19,727 nucleotides of DNA from Vulcanimicrobiota bacterium (GTDB lineage Bacteria > Vulcanimicrobiota > Vulcanimicrobiia > Vulcanimicrobiales > Vulcanimicrobiaceae). A model generated the notes under the pieces. The model was not told the DNA's origin. It ran no database searches and worked only from the letters and a program-made list of their open reading frames with translations. The stretch is from NCBI GenBank assembly GCA_014304965.1, contig JACRTZ010000199.1, positions 1 through 19,727 on the forward strand, in the 5' to 3' direction. Every line of letters begins with the position of its first letter. Position 1 is the stretch's first letter. Below are positions 1 through 7,864 of the stretch, piece by piece. The position numbers were made by a program, and so were the translations under genes.

Positions 1-991
1 CGAGCACGATGTCTTGCGTGTACGACTCGATGTTCAGCAAGTTCATCAAGTTGTTGAGCAGCCCGATCAGCAAGGCGCCGCAAAACGTTCCGATCACGCT
101 GCCGCGGCCGCCCATGAGACTCGTGCCGCCGACGACGACCGCCGCGATGGATTGCAGCTCAGACCCGATGCCGGTATTCGGCGAACCCGATGAGAAGCGC
201 GACATCAGCAAGAGCCCGGCGATCGCCGCGCAGCCGCCGGAAATCACGTACACCATCGTCTTGACGAGACGCACGTTGATGCCGGCGAGCCGAGCCGCCT
301 CTTCGTTGCCGCCGATCGCGAACACGTAACGTCCGAACGGCGTCCGCATCAAGACGGTCGCGAAGATCGCGACCAGCACGATCATCCATAATACGGCGAC
401 GGGAATCCCGGGCAACCCGAGCGCGTGCAGCGGCCGCTCGAAAAGAAAGCCCGTTCCCATGCCGTTGAACGCGCTGCTTTCGATTGCGATCGGCCGCCCG
501 TGCGCGAGTTTGAAGGCGAGGCCGCGCGCCATAAGCATCATCGCGAGGGTCGTGATGAAGGGTGGCAGGTTCAGGCGCACGACGGGCAGCGCGTTGATGA
601 AACCGGCCCCGCACCCGACGAGCAACCCGACGCACAGCGTCGCGACGATCAGCGGGAAGCCGCCGAAGTGCATCGAGTTCGCAAACAGCGCCATGACGAC
701 GCCCGTCAGCTCGATGAGCGAACCGACGGACAGGTCGATTCCGGCGGTGATGATCACGAACGTTTGACCGATCGCGAGGATCGCGTTGTACGTGATCTGG
801 CGGAGAACGTTGGTTAGATTGCCGGGCGTCAAGAACGTTCCATGCGAGAACACGTTCACGATCGTGACCACGACGATCAGACCGCCGACGAGCGCCGCCG
901 TGCGCACGAGCAAATCGCGCTTCGCTTTCGCGGCGGCTTCGTCCGAGGAACGCTCGACGGCCTGCTTGACGGCGAGCTTGGACTCCGGCAT
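1..991 (-). CDS. Ribose/sugar ABC transporter permease (RbsC type), 3' end cut by window edge
   Basis: Inner-membrane permease of a ribose-type (CUT2) sugar importer, working with the ATPase and binding protein encoded upstream. The frame is open from an ATG at 991 to the window edge, about 330 residues, which is close to full family length, so little is missing. After a charged cytoplasmic N-terminus come alternating hydrophobic segments. Family hallmarks are readable: AIGQTFVIITAGIDLSVGS near residues 65-83, the GRYVFAIGGNEEAARLAGI loop, and near the end AAVVVGGTSLMGGRGSVIGT. The ATG shares one base with the ATPase stop (TGATG), so translation is probably coupled. The transported sugar cannot be told from sequence. 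The family call is firm. Confidence 0.93.
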   Translation of the reverse strand, partial: MPESKLAVKQAVERSSDEAAAKAKRDLLVRTAALVGGLIVVVTIVNVFSHGTFLTPGNLTNVLRQITYNAILAIGQTFVIITAGIDLSVGSLIELTGVVMALFANSMHFGGFPLIVATLCVGLLVGCGAGFINALPVVRLNLPPFITTLAMMLMARGLAFKLAHGRPIAIESSAFNGMGTGFLFERPLHALGLPGIPVAVLWMIVLVAIFATVLMRTPFGRYVFAIGGNEEAARLAGINVRLVKTMVYVISGGCAAIAGLLLMSRFSSGSPNTGIGSELQSIAAVVVGGTSLMGGRGSVIGTFCGALLIGLLNNLMNLLNIESYTQDIVL

Positions 992-2466
992 CAGGCGGCC
1001 ACGCCGGTTGCGACGGCGAGAATTTTGTCCGGCGTCGCGTCCTCTCGTTTGAATTCGGCGCGAATGCGGCCCTCGCGGACGACTAGAATGCGATGCGACA
1101 TGCCGAGCACTTCGGGCAACTCGCTCGAGACCATCACGATGCCCGCGCCGCGCGCCAGCAGCGCGACCATCAGCGCGTAGATCTCGGCTTTCGCGCCGAC
1201 GTCGATGCCGCGGGTCGGTTCGTCGAACAAGAACACGTTCGTGCGGCCGATCAGCCATTTGCCGAGCACGACCTTCTGCTGATTTCCGCCGGAGAGATTG
1301 CGAACGAGTTGCTCGGCGCTCGGCGTCCGGATGCGCAGTTCCGCGATCTCGTGTGCGGCGATCGCCGTCTCCGCTTTACGGTCCACGAAGGGACCGCGCG
1401 TGTAATCGCCGAGGTGTGCGAGCGTCGTGTTCTCGCGAACGTTCATGCCGAGAACGAGGCCTTGGCCCTTGCGGTCTTCGGTCATGAGCGCGATCCCGGC
1501 CGCGATCGCGGAATGCGGGCCGCGGATCACCACCGGCTTTCCTCCGACCTCGACGCGGCCGCTCGTCGGAACGTCGGCGCCCGCAATGGCGCGGACGATT
1601 TCCGTGCGGCCCGCACCGACCAGCCCCGCGAGTCCCACGACCTCGCCGGCCCGAACCTCCAAATCAATGCCCCGCGGACCGGCCGGCGAATCGAGGCCCG
1701 CGACGCGCAAAACGACGGGCGCCTCCGGCGCAACCGGCGGTAGATCGGGGAAGTGCGCGTCGAGATCCCGGCCTACCATCAAGCGGATCAGGTCGGCTTG
1801 CGGCATGTCGGCGGCTCGGCGCGTTTCGATCGTGCGCCCGTCGCGCAGCACCGTGATCCGGTCGGCGATGCGCGGCAGTTCTTCGAGCCGGTGCGAAATG
1901 TACACGAACGCGACGCCTTGCGCTTTGAGTTTTCCGATCAACGCGAACAGCGCATCTATTTCGCGCTCCGTCAAGGAAGCCGTCGGCTCGTCCATCACGA
2001 TGAGGCGCGCGCGGTGCGCGAGCGCCTTGCAGATTTCGACCATCTGCTGCTCGGCGACGGACAGGCGCCGCGCCGGCCGGTCGAGCGGCAAGATAATGCC
2101 GAGTTCCGCCATCACGCCCGCCACGCGGCGCGCTGCTTCAGCGCGGTCGAGGAACGGTCCGTTCGCCGGTTCGTGGCCGAGCACGATATTTTCGACGACG
2201 CCCAGATCGGGAACGAGATTGAACTCCTGATAAATCATCGCGATGCCAAGCGTTTCGGCGGCGCGCGGGCCGTCGATCCGCGCGACCTCGCCGTCCACCT
2301 CGATCGTACCGGCATCTGCGCGATCCGCGCCGGCGAGAATCTTCATGAGCGTGGATTTTCCCGCGCCGTTCTCCCCGACCAGCGCGTGCACTTCGCCGCG
2401 CACGACGTCGAGCGCGACGCCGTCGAGCGCGCGCACGCCCGGAAACGTCTTGACGATGCCGCGCAT
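991..2466 (-). CDS. Sugar ABC transporter ATP-binding protein (RbsA/MglA type, two nucleotide-binding domains)
   Basis: Energises import of a sugar through the adjacent permease. Two ABC domains are fused. The first has Walker A GENGAGKST (about residue 32), signature LSVAEQQ and Walker B LIVMDEPTASL. The second has the degenerate Walker A GLVGAGRTE, signature LSGGNQQK and Walker B FLFDEPTRGID, the usual RbsA/MglA asymmetry. The start is uncertain. The ATG at 2466 gives 491 residues and begins at MRGIVKTFPGVRAL, about seven residues shorter than most family members. The next in-frame starts (GTG 2583, ATG 2604) would overlap the upstream gene by about 90-110 bases and add an unconserved Arg/Ser-rich leader. 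A GGGAGG precedes in-frame ACG at 2502, so an ACG start is conceivable. It lies downstream of the exported unknown and overlaps the permease by one base. Confidence 0.93.
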   Translation of the reverse strand: MRGIVKTFPGVRALDGVALDVVRGEVHALVGENGAGKSTLMKILAGADRADAGTIEVDGEVARIDGPRAAETLGIAMIYQEFNLVPDLGVVENIVLGHEPANGPFLDRAEAARRVAGVMAELGIILPLDRPARRLSVAEQQMVEICKALAHRARLIVMDEPTASLTEREIDALFALIGKLKAQGVAFVYISHRLEELPRIADRITVLRDGRTIETRRAADMPQADLIRLMVGRDLDAHFPDLPPVAPEAPVVLRVAGLDSPAGPRGIDLEVRAGEVVGLAGLVGAGRTEIVRAIAGADVPTSGRVEVGGKPVVIRGPHSAIAAGIALMTEDRKGQGLVLGMNVRENTTLAHLGDYTRGPFVDRKAETAIAAHEIAELRIRTPSAEQLVRNLSGGNQQKVVLGKWLIGRTNVFLFDEPTRGIDVGAKAEIYALMVALLARGAGIVMVSSELPEVLGMSHRILVVREGRIRAEFKREDATPDKILAVATGVAA

Positions 2467-2494
2467 CCGCAGAAGCGGTGCCGCCGCTAGCGAC

Positions 2495-2995
2495 TCAGAC
2501 GTGAGGAACCTCCCGCAGATCGGGCTTTTTCTGCGGCTCGCCCCGCGCGCAGACGTGCTGGTCGGCTTCGAACGACCAGCCACCGGCCTTGCGGTACTCG
2601 GCAAAATATCGCAGGGTGGGACCGATGCCGTAATCTTTCCAGACTTTGCCGGCCGCCCAATAAAAGCGCGCCTTCTGCGCGTGCAAGGTCACTTCGATGC
2701 GCTGCACGACCCCGGCATCTTGCTCGTCGTCGGTCGGACGCGGCGCCCGGACCGACCGGCGCAGTTCGCTGAGTTCGACGTACGAGTATGTGCCGAGCGC
2801 GTAGGGACAGGCGGCGTACCAGCGATTGCCGCGCTGCGTGAACTCGCGCTCGACGCTGGCGACCGCAAATTGCGCGAGTTGCGACAGGCGGGGACTAAGC
2901 GGTGGCTGCTTGTCGCGAACGACGGCTTGAGCCGGAACGCTCGCACACGACAGAACGAACGCGGCAGCAACGACGATCGTTCGTGGCTGCCGCAC
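2495..2995 (-). CDS. Small exported protein of unknown function within the sugar ABC operon
   Basis: I do not recognise this 166-residue protein. It starts with GTG eight bases after the binding-protein stop. Residues 1-24 look like a Sec signal peptide: Arg residues, the hydrophobic core TIVVAAAFVLSC, then a likely cut at AQA. The mature part is soluble and mixed, with no membrane segment. It has Trp/Tyr-rich patches (RWYAACPYALGTYSY near residue 58, ARFYWAAGKVWKDYG near 110) and three cysteines (63, about 151, and one in the signal core). This shape resembles small periplasmic DUF4440/NTF2-like or ligand-binding folds, but no motif supports a call. Its position between binding protein and ATPase suggests co-expression with the sugar importer. 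No Shine-Dalgarno is obvious, so translation may be coupled. Confidence 0.75.
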   Translation of the reverse strand: MRQPRTIVVAAAFVLSCASVPAQAVVRDKQPPLSPRLSQLAQFAVASVEREFTQRGNRWYAACPYALGTYSYVELSELRRSVRAPRPTDDEQDAGVVQRIEVTLHAQKARFYWAAGKVWKDYGIGPTLRYFAEYRKAGGWSFEADQHVCARGEPQKKPDLREVPHV

Positions 2996-3003
2996 GAGAC
3001 GGC

Positions 3004-3960
3004 CTATTTCGCGTCGGCTTTGGTAAACGTGCCGACGTTGACCGAAATCTTTGCCGGGGGCTTGTTGCCGCCAAAGTATCCGGCGATCGCCGCGATCGTC
3101 TTGCTGCCGATCTGATCGGGATGCTGGATCGCATCGCCGTACATCGAGCCGCTCTTGATTGCCGCACGTGCCTCCGGCGTTGCGTCGTAACCGACCACGG
3201 CAATCTTGCCGGTCATTCCGGCGGCATCGATCGCCTTGGCGGCGCCGAGCGCGGAATCGTCGTTGATCCCGAAGACCCCCTTGAGATCTTTGTGTGATTG
3301 CAACAGATCTTCCATGACGGAGTTCGCCTTGGCGCGTTCGCCGCCGCCTGCGATGTCGGCGACGATCTTCACCGCGGGACAGCCGCTTGCAAGCGCGGCC
3401 TTGAAGCCCTTGACGCGGTCTTGAACGCTCGTCACCTCCGGCTCGTCGATGATCGCGACGCTGCCGCTCTTAACCGCCGCGCACATCAACTTGCCGGCTT
3501 GGCCGCCGCCCTGCACGTTGTCGCTCGCGACGTGGGCCACGACCTGACCCTGCTTCGATCCGTTGGCGATGTCGGCTGTGAACACCGGAATGCCGGCCTT
3601 GTTCGCTTCCGCGATTGCCGCGCCGATGGCTTGCGAGTCGTACGGCGTCAGCACGATGGCGGCAACCTTTTGCGAGATGAAATCTTCGACTTGGCTCTGC
3701 TGCTTCGCGTTATCGCGGCTCGCGTCAACGACCGTCACCGTGAAACCGTCTTTAGCGGCTTCGGACTTCATGCCGGCTTCCATGTCTTGGTAAAACTGGG
3801 CTTCACGATTTTGGATCGAGACGCCGATCGTTTTGCTCCCCGGCGCGGCGGGGGCACCGCTCGCCGTCGTGACCGTCGTATTGTTGGTCGTTTCGCTCTT
3901 CGTGCAGGCGCCCAGCGTGCACGCCAGCGTCACGAGTATCGCGGTCGAACGAAGTATCAT
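3004..3960 (-). CDS. Sugar ABC transporter substrate-binding lipoprotein (RbsB / Peripla_BP_4 type)
   Basis: Periplasmic, membrane-tethered sugar receptor of the importer. The ATG at 3960 is chosen because GGAGG (3968-3972) sits seven bases upstream and because a lipoprotein signal follows at once: hydrophobic ILVTLACT then lipobox LGAC with Cys19. The frame stays open upstream to 4461, but that overlaps the PLP gene antisense-like and is not coding. After a Thr/Ala-rich linker the mature protein shows the type-I periplasmic-binding fold: GVSIQNREAQFYQDMEAGM, IVLTPYDSQAIGAAIAEA, GIPVFTADI, VFGINDDSALGAAKAI and VVGYDATPEARAAI. These match ribose/galactose/xylose binding proteins at about the usual length (318 residues). 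The ligand cannot be told from the sequence. First gene of the transport cluster, 41 bases after the PLP gene. Confidence 0.93.
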   Translation of the reverse strand: MILRSTAILVTLACTLGACTKSETTNNTTVTTASGAPAAPGSKTIGVSIQNREAQFYQDMEAGMKSEAAKDGFTVTVVDASRDNAKQQSQVEDFISQKVAAIVLTPYDSQAIGAAIAEANKAGIPVFTADIANGSKQGQVVAHVASDNVQGGGQAGKLMCAAVKSGSVAIIDEPEVTSVQDRVKGFKAALASGCPAVKIVADIAGGGERAKANSVMEDLLQSHKDLKGVFGINDDSALGAAKAIDAAGMTGKIAVVGYDATPEARAAIKSGSMYGDAIQHPDQIGSKTIAAIAGYFGGNKPPAKISVNVGTFTKADAK

Positions 3961-4001
3961 CGCTTTTCCTCCAAAATCGGCACGGCGCGCGTCCGTCGCC
4001 C

Positions 4002-5210
4002 TCATGCGCGAACTCTTTCGCCGAGCCCTGCGAAAGCGCGCTCGAGGTCGCGCACGATATCCTCGGGATGCTCGATGCCCACGGAGATGCGCACGGTTCC
4101 GTCGGTCACGCCAAGCTCGCGACGCGCGTCTTCGGGCAGCATGCGATGCGAGCTGACCGCGGGATAGGAAGCGGTCGTCGCGACTTCGCCGAGGCTGTGC
4201 ACGATCGCAATCGTTTGCAGCCCACGCAAGAAACGGTCCACGTCGCGCCGGCCGCCACGCAGATCGAAGGCGATCATGCCGCCGGTGCCGCTCGGGTACA
4301 AGCGTTTCGCGAGCGCGTGTTGCGGGTGATCGGGCCGCGACGGGTGATGAACGCGCTCGACGTCGTCGCGGCCGCTCAGGTACGTCGCGACGGCGACGGC
4401 GTTGGACGAATGACGTAGCATGCGCAAGCCGAGCGTTCGTAAGCCGCGCACGGCGAGCCAAGCCTCGAAGTGCGGGATCGTTCCGCCCTTTCGCGTGAGC
4501 AGATCGCGCGCGCCGCGCACGAGGTTCGCTTTGCCCGCGATCAGACCGGCGCCGACGTCGCCGTGACCGCCGAGATACTTCCCGACGCTATGCACGACGA
4601 GATCCGCGCCGTGCTCGACCGGGCGAAAGAGCATCGGCGTCGCAAAGGTCGCATCCACGATGACGACTGCGCCCGCTTCGTGACCGAGCGCCGCTAACGC
4701 CGGCAAGTCCGCGACGTGTATAAGCGGATTGGTCAGCGCCTCGAGATAGAGCACGGCCGGCCGCGTGCGTTCGAGGGCAGTTCGCACGGCGGCGAGGTCT
4801 TGCTGGTCCACGTACTCGACCGCGCAGCCGGAGCCTCGGTAGTCGTGCTCGAGCAGGGAGTAGGTGCCCCCATAACATTCCGCCGTCGCCAGAATAGAGC
4901 GGCGTTTGCCGGCGAGTGCACTCCCTAAGGCGGCATCGATTGCGGACATGCCGGCGCTGGCGGCCGCGGCTTCCTCAGCGCCCTCGAGTTCGGTCATCGC
5001 CGCCTCGAATTGTGAGCCGTTTGGGCCCCCGTAGCGGCCGTAAATCTTGCCGGCTCGAGCGCCGCCGTAGACCGCTTCGACATCGTCGAGGTCGGAAAAT
5101 TCGTATGACGAGGCCTGGAACAGGGCCGGGCTGGAGGCCGGATTGGCCGGAATTTGGAGCTTCCCGGCGTGAACGGCGGCGGTTTCGGGGCGCTCTTCTC
5201 GCTGCTTCAT
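4002..5210 (-). CDS. PLP-dependent trans-sulfuration enzyme (cystathionine gamma-synthase / methionine gamma-lyase family)
   Basis: Cytoplasmic Cys/Met-metabolism enzyme that uses pyridoxal phosphate for gamma-replacement or elimination on homoserine- or cysteine-derived substrates. With the ATG at 5210 it has 402 residues, normal for the family. Visible hallmarks: YGRYGGPNGSQFE (Tyr/Arg contacting PLP phosphate of the partner subunit), the SAGMSAI phosphate-binding turn, YLEALTNPL, VDATFATP (Asp186 to the ring nitrogen) and HSVGKYLGGHGD with the Schiff-base Lys211. VRISVGIEHPEDI near the C-terminus is the substrate-carboxylate arginine region. A GTG at 5231 would add seven residues, and neither start has a clear Shine-Dalgarno. 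Which member it is (MetB, MetZ, MGL, CGL) cannot be decided by eye. It reads toward the sugar ABC genes with a 41-base gap, so co-transcription is possible without an obvious metabolic link. Confidence 0.92.
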   Translation of the reverse strand: MKQREERPETAAVHAGKLQIPANPASSPALFQASSYEFSDLDDVEAVYGGARAGKIYGRYGGPNGSQFEAAMTELEGAEEAAAASAGMSAIDAALGSALAGKRRSILATAECYGGTYSLLEHDYRGSGCAVEYVDQQDLAAVRTALERTRPAVLYLEALTNPLIHVADLPALAALGHEAGAVVIVDATFATPMLFRPVEHGADLVVHSVGKYLGGHGDVGAGLIAGKANLVRGARDLLTRKGGTIPHFEAWLAVRGLRTLGLRMLRHSSNAVAVATYLSGRDDVERVHHPSRPDHPQHALAKRLYPSGTGGMIAFDLRGGRRDVDRFLRGLQTIAIVHSLGEVATTASYPAVSSHRMLPEDARRELGVTDGTVRISVGIEHPEDIVRDLERAFAGLGERVRA

Positions 5211-5308
5211 AGTCTTAAGGGGTTTATCCACATTTGCCCGCGCCGCGCCTGTGCAACGTGTGGAGAGCCGAGCCTAGACGCTTTTGGCTCGCGGCGTGAT
5301 CTGTTCCC

Positions 5309-5313
5309 GAGGG
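5309..5313 (+). promoter_or_regulatory. Ribosome binding site selecting the TTG start of comM
   Basis: GAGGG with a six-base spacer to TTG at 5320. No ATG occurs before codon 10 of this reading, and the reading from 5320 restores the conserved ComM N-terminus. This motif therefore favours TTG 5320 over TTG 5284 or ATG 5347. Confidence 0.6.
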
Positions 5314-5319
5314 TTCGTT

Positions 5320-6852
5320 TTGCTCGCTCTTGCCCATTCGGCCGCGATGCACGGCATCGACGGCTACGTCGTCCGCGTCGAAGCAGACTCGGCGCCCGGC
5401 ACGCCCGCGCTTGCGATCATCGGACTCCCCGACCGCGCGCTGAGCGAATCGCGCGAGCGCATCCGCGCCGCGATTCATAATTCCGGACTCGCTTTTCCGG
5501 CCGGGAAAATCCTGATCAACCTTGCGCCCGCGCACATCCGCAAAGAAGGACCAGGCTTCGATTTGGCGCTTGCCCTCGCACTGCTCGCCATTGACGAGCA
5601 AGTGGACCGGCAAGCGACGCAAGGGTTTATCGCGCTCGGAGAACTGGCGCTCGACGGCGCGTTGCGCGGCGTGCGCGGCATCTTGCCGATGGTCATCGCG
5701 GCGCGCAGCGCCGGCATCGAGCGGCTGATCGTGCCGAAAGCGAACGCTCGCGAAGCTGCCCTCGTCGGCGGCCTCGAGTTGTACGCGGCCGACTCGCTGC
5801 TCGACGCGGTTGCGGTCGTGCAAGGTCACGGAGCGAAATTCCGGTTCACCGACGCTCCCCCCGAATACCGCGCCGCGCCCGAAGCACTCGGAGACTTCGC
5901 CGACGTGCGCGGGCAGCGCCCCGCAAAACGCGCACTCGAGATCGCTGCGGCCGGCGGTCACAACCTTCTTCTCGTCGGGCCGCCGGGCTGCGGAAAAACG
6001 ATGCTTGCGCGCCGTCTGCCTTCGATCTTGCCGGCTATGAACTCCGACGAAGCCCTCGAGGTCACGAAGATCTACAGCGTCGCGGGTTTGCTCGGAAACA
6101 ACGGCGCCATCGTCGGCGCGCGTCCCTTTCGCGCGCCGCACCACACGACCAGCCGCATTGCGTTATGCGGGGGCGGCACGACGCCGCGGCCCGGCGAAAT
6201 TTCGCTGGCGCAGCACGGCGTGCTGTTTCTCGATGAGCTCCCCGAGTTTGCGCGAGACGTGCTCGAGATCATGCGTCAACCGATCGAAGAGGGCACGATT
6301 ACGATCGCGCGCGCGGCCGGAACGTTTACGTATCCCGCGCGCTTCGCGCTCGTCGCTTCGATGAATCCGTGCCCGTGCGGATTCCGCGGTACGCGTTCGA
6401 GCGATTGCCGTTGCGACGACGCGGCCGTTGCCAAGTACGTTGCAAAACTTTCGGGCCCGCTCCTCGACCGAATCGATCTGCATGTCGACGTCACGCGCGT
6501 CCCGTTCGACGAGATCGTGGCGCGCGTGCCCGGCGAAGCCTCGACCGCCATCCGTGCTCGCGTCGAGCGAGCCCGAGCGACCCAACGCGCGCGCTATGCC
6601 GTAAGCGCCGCGCACACGAACGCTGCCGCCGACGAAGGCGGATTGCGCGAGCACGCGGCGCTTAGCGCGGACGCCGCCGGGCTTCTGCGCCAGGCCGCCG
6701 CGCGCGGCAACCTGTCGGCCCGCGCGCTGGATCGCATCACCCGCGTCGCGCGCACCATCGCCGATCTCGCCGGATCGCCCGCGATCGCGAGCGCCCACGT
6801 CGCCGAAGCGATCTGCTACCGATCGCTCGAACGCAAAGGCCTTGCGGCTTAG
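5320..6852 (+). CDS. comM: ComM-family Mg-chelatase-like AAA+ ATPase
   Basis: ComM acts in the cytoplasm as a hexameric helicase promoting branch migration during recombination of DNA taken up by transformation. The 510-residue length is the family norm. The N-terminal Lon-S5-like domain shows HGIDGYVVRVEAD, GLPDRALSESRERIRAAI and NLAPAHIRKEGPGFDLALAL. The AAA+ core has Walker A GPPGCGKTM, FRAPHHTTS, Walker B GVLFLDELPEF and a four-Cys knuckle, NPCPCG...CRC. The C-terminal domain has LSARALDRITRVARTIADL and HVAEAICYRSLER. I start it at TTG 5320, since GAGGG (5309-5313) lies six bases upstream and this yields the family N-terminus (LALAHSAAMHGIDG). A further TTG at 5284 is less likely. Divergent from the PLP gene across about 110 bases, in which I see no convincing promoter. 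A decayed second comM end lies at 17633-17865. Confidence 0.95.
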   Translation: MLALAHSAAMHGIDGYVVRVEADSAPGTPALAIIGLPDRALSESRERIRAAIHNSGLAFPAGKILINLAPAHIRKEGPGFDLALALALLAIDEQVDRQATQGFIALGELALDGALRGVRGILPMVIAARSAGIERLIVPKANAREAALVGGLELYAADSLLDAVAVVQGHGAKFRFTDAPPEYRAAPEALGDFADVRGQRPAKRALEIAAAGGHNLLLVGPPGCGKTMLARRLPSILPAMNSDEALEVTKIYSVAGLLGNNGAIVGARPFRAPHHTTSRIALCGGGTTPRPGEISLAQHGVLFLDELPEFARDVLEIMRQPIEEGTITIARAAGTFTYPARFALVASMNPCPCGFRGTRSSDCRCDDAAVAKYVAKLSGPLLDRIDLHVDVTRVPFDEIVARVPGEASTAIRARVERARATQRARYAVSAAHTNAAADEGGLREHAALSADAAGLLRQAAARGNLSARALDRITRVARTIADLAGSPAIASAHVAEAICYRSLERKGLAA

Positions 6853-6867
6853 GACACAGCTTCTTAG

Positions 6868-6993
6868 CCGAGCGCGCCGGGCGACTGGCGCACGTTCGCA
6901 GCCTTTATCATCGCGTTGTTCACCGAAATGTACAGCTTTCCGATCACGCTTTTCTTGTTGTCGGGATCGCTGCAGTCGCGATATCCGTCCGTA
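6868..6993 (+). pseudogene. N-terminal fragment of an isoprenylcysteine carboxyl methyltransferase (ICMT)-family membrane protein
   Basis: Directly after an in-frame TAG (6865-6867) the + strand reads WRTFAAFIIALFTEMYSF and then PITLFLLSGSLQSRYP. This strongly resembles the conserved N-terminal membrane segment of bacterial ICMT/PEMT-like methyltransferase family proteins (recalled as ALFTEMYGFPLTIYLLSG). No start codon precedes it, and past about 6993 the reading has no family resemblance and runs antisense through the M56 gene. Only about 42 codons of a normal protein of roughly 200 or more residues remain. The fragment starts 16 bases after the comM stop, so the ancestral order was probably comM then this gene, cut by the event that brought in the genes to its right. 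The assignment rests on recalled family sequence, not on a search. Confidence 0.6.
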
Positions 6994-7015
6994 ACTGTCT
7001 CCCCAGAGAAGCGCT

Positions 7016-7032
7016 TTCTACACAGCGTAGTA
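7016..7032. promoter_or_regulatory. Second, imperfect copy of the CTAC-N5-GTAG inverted repeat
   Basis: TTCTAC-ACAGC-GTAGTA: arms match in five of six pairs and the spacer is five bases, the same geometry as the perfect box at 10174-10190. It lies six bases beyond the M56 protease stop and 22 bases after the ICMT fragment, with no intact gene obviously driven from it. It could be a surviving BlaI operator of a lost gene, a weak stem at the operon end, or chance. Confidence 0.4.
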
Positions 7033-7038
7033 TTGGCG

Positions 7039-7815
7039 TTAGCAGTGGTGGGACTCGAGATACGGCAGATTCGTCATGAAAACCGAGTGGCTCGCGAAAA
7101 CGAGGAGGAGTGTCGCAATGGAAACCAGCGCCGGCAGCGAGCGCTTCCACAAGTGCACGGGCGCGTCTTGATCCAGGATTTGGGCGCGGCCACTCATGCC
7201 GGCGTTGCTCGTGCAGATAGCACCGTGCGCCGAGTCGCGTCGCCGCGAACATCGTCTCAGAAGCTCTAGATAGCAGCCCCGATCCCGAGTCTGTTCGATG
7301 ACCAAACTGTCGACGATTCGTTCGCGGCGAAGATGAAGGGCTGTCTCGATGGCCCCAAACCCCGGCAAAACGAGGCCGGCAAAAAGCAAATGCCATGCAA
7401 TACTACGCCACGGATCGCGGCGACTTATGTGGATTGCCTCGTGCATGGCCACGACCGACAGTTCTTGTGAGTCCAGGCGCTCGACGAAGCCGGCCGAAAT
7501 GAAGACCGACGGGCCAAAAACCGTCGCAAAACAAAATCGGTGAGCAGTATCGATGTACCGAAGCCGTATATCCACGCCCCGTTCGCGCGCCTCGGCAAGA
7601 ACAATCGCTGCTAACTCAGCGGGCGGGAGTTTTTCAAAAAATAGCAGAACATCGATGCTCTTCTGTAGCCGCATGAAGCGATACGTCGCCGCGCTCACGG
7701 AAACCGCCGCGAGGCCGAGCACGACAAGCACGAGTCGCTCGTGAAGCCAAATAAGCGCGTGATAGGTTGGGTCCATGACGTTGACCCAACATAGGCGCCC
7801 CGCGAGCACGCCCAA
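7039..7815 (-). CDS. BlaR1/MecR1-type M56 membrane zinc protease without a sensor domain
   Basis: Predicted anti-repressor protease that cleaves or inactivates the BlaI-type repressor encoded just upstream. The zinc site HEAIH is at residues 125-129, followed by SRRDP. A downstream helix RRERIVDS supplies the likely third ligand Glu165 and Asp169. FATVFGPSVFISAGFVERL is the usual pre-catalytic stretch. Membrane segments are seen near 20-45, 138-160 and 212-240. BlaR1 carries a penicillin-binding sensor after its last membrane helix. Here only a short tail of about 17 residues follows, with possible metal ligands (H, M, then SHHC at the end). The N-terminus is uncertain. TTG 7815 is the first standard start, but the same frame continues upstream through a good membrane helix (LWPLIFFLPLGVLAG) to a rare ATT near 7850, overlapping or abutting the repressor stop, so the true start may be non-standard. 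Confidence 0.85.
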   Translation of the reverse strand: MGVLAGRLCWVNVMDPTYHALIWLHERLVLVVLGLAAVSVSAATYRFMRLQKSIDVLLFFEKLPPAELAAIVLAEARERGVDIRLRYIDTAHRFCFATVFGPSVFISAGFVERLDSQELSVVAMHEAIHISRRDPWRSIAWHLLFAGLVLPGFGAIETALHLRRERIVDSLVIEQTRDRGCYLELLRRCSRRRDSAHGAICTSNAGMSGRAQILDQDAPVHLWKRSLPALVSIATLLLVFASHSVFMTNLPYLESHHC

Positions 7816-7864
7816 GGGGAGAAAGAAGATGAGCGGCCAGAGAGTGCGGGCCCACGCAATCGCC

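Noticed and set aside
1093..3297. Long Arg-rich open frames on the plus strand opposite the sugar ABC genes
   Set aside because: They mirror strong coding on the minus strand, show no domain or motif, and reflect GC-rich codon bias.
3961..4461. Extension of the binding-protein frame upstream to 4461
   Set aside because: Overlaps the PLP enzyme gene on the same strand, is Arg-rich, and the lipoprotein signal with strong Shine-Dalgarno begins at 3960.
5224..6144. 306-codon minus-strand frame opposite comM
   Set aside because: Low-complexity Arg/Asp/Ala composition without motifs, fully antisense to well-supported ComM.
6994..7269. Plus-strand frame continuing from the ICMT fragment
   Set aside because: Beyond about 6993 it is the antisense of the M56 gene with no family resemblance.
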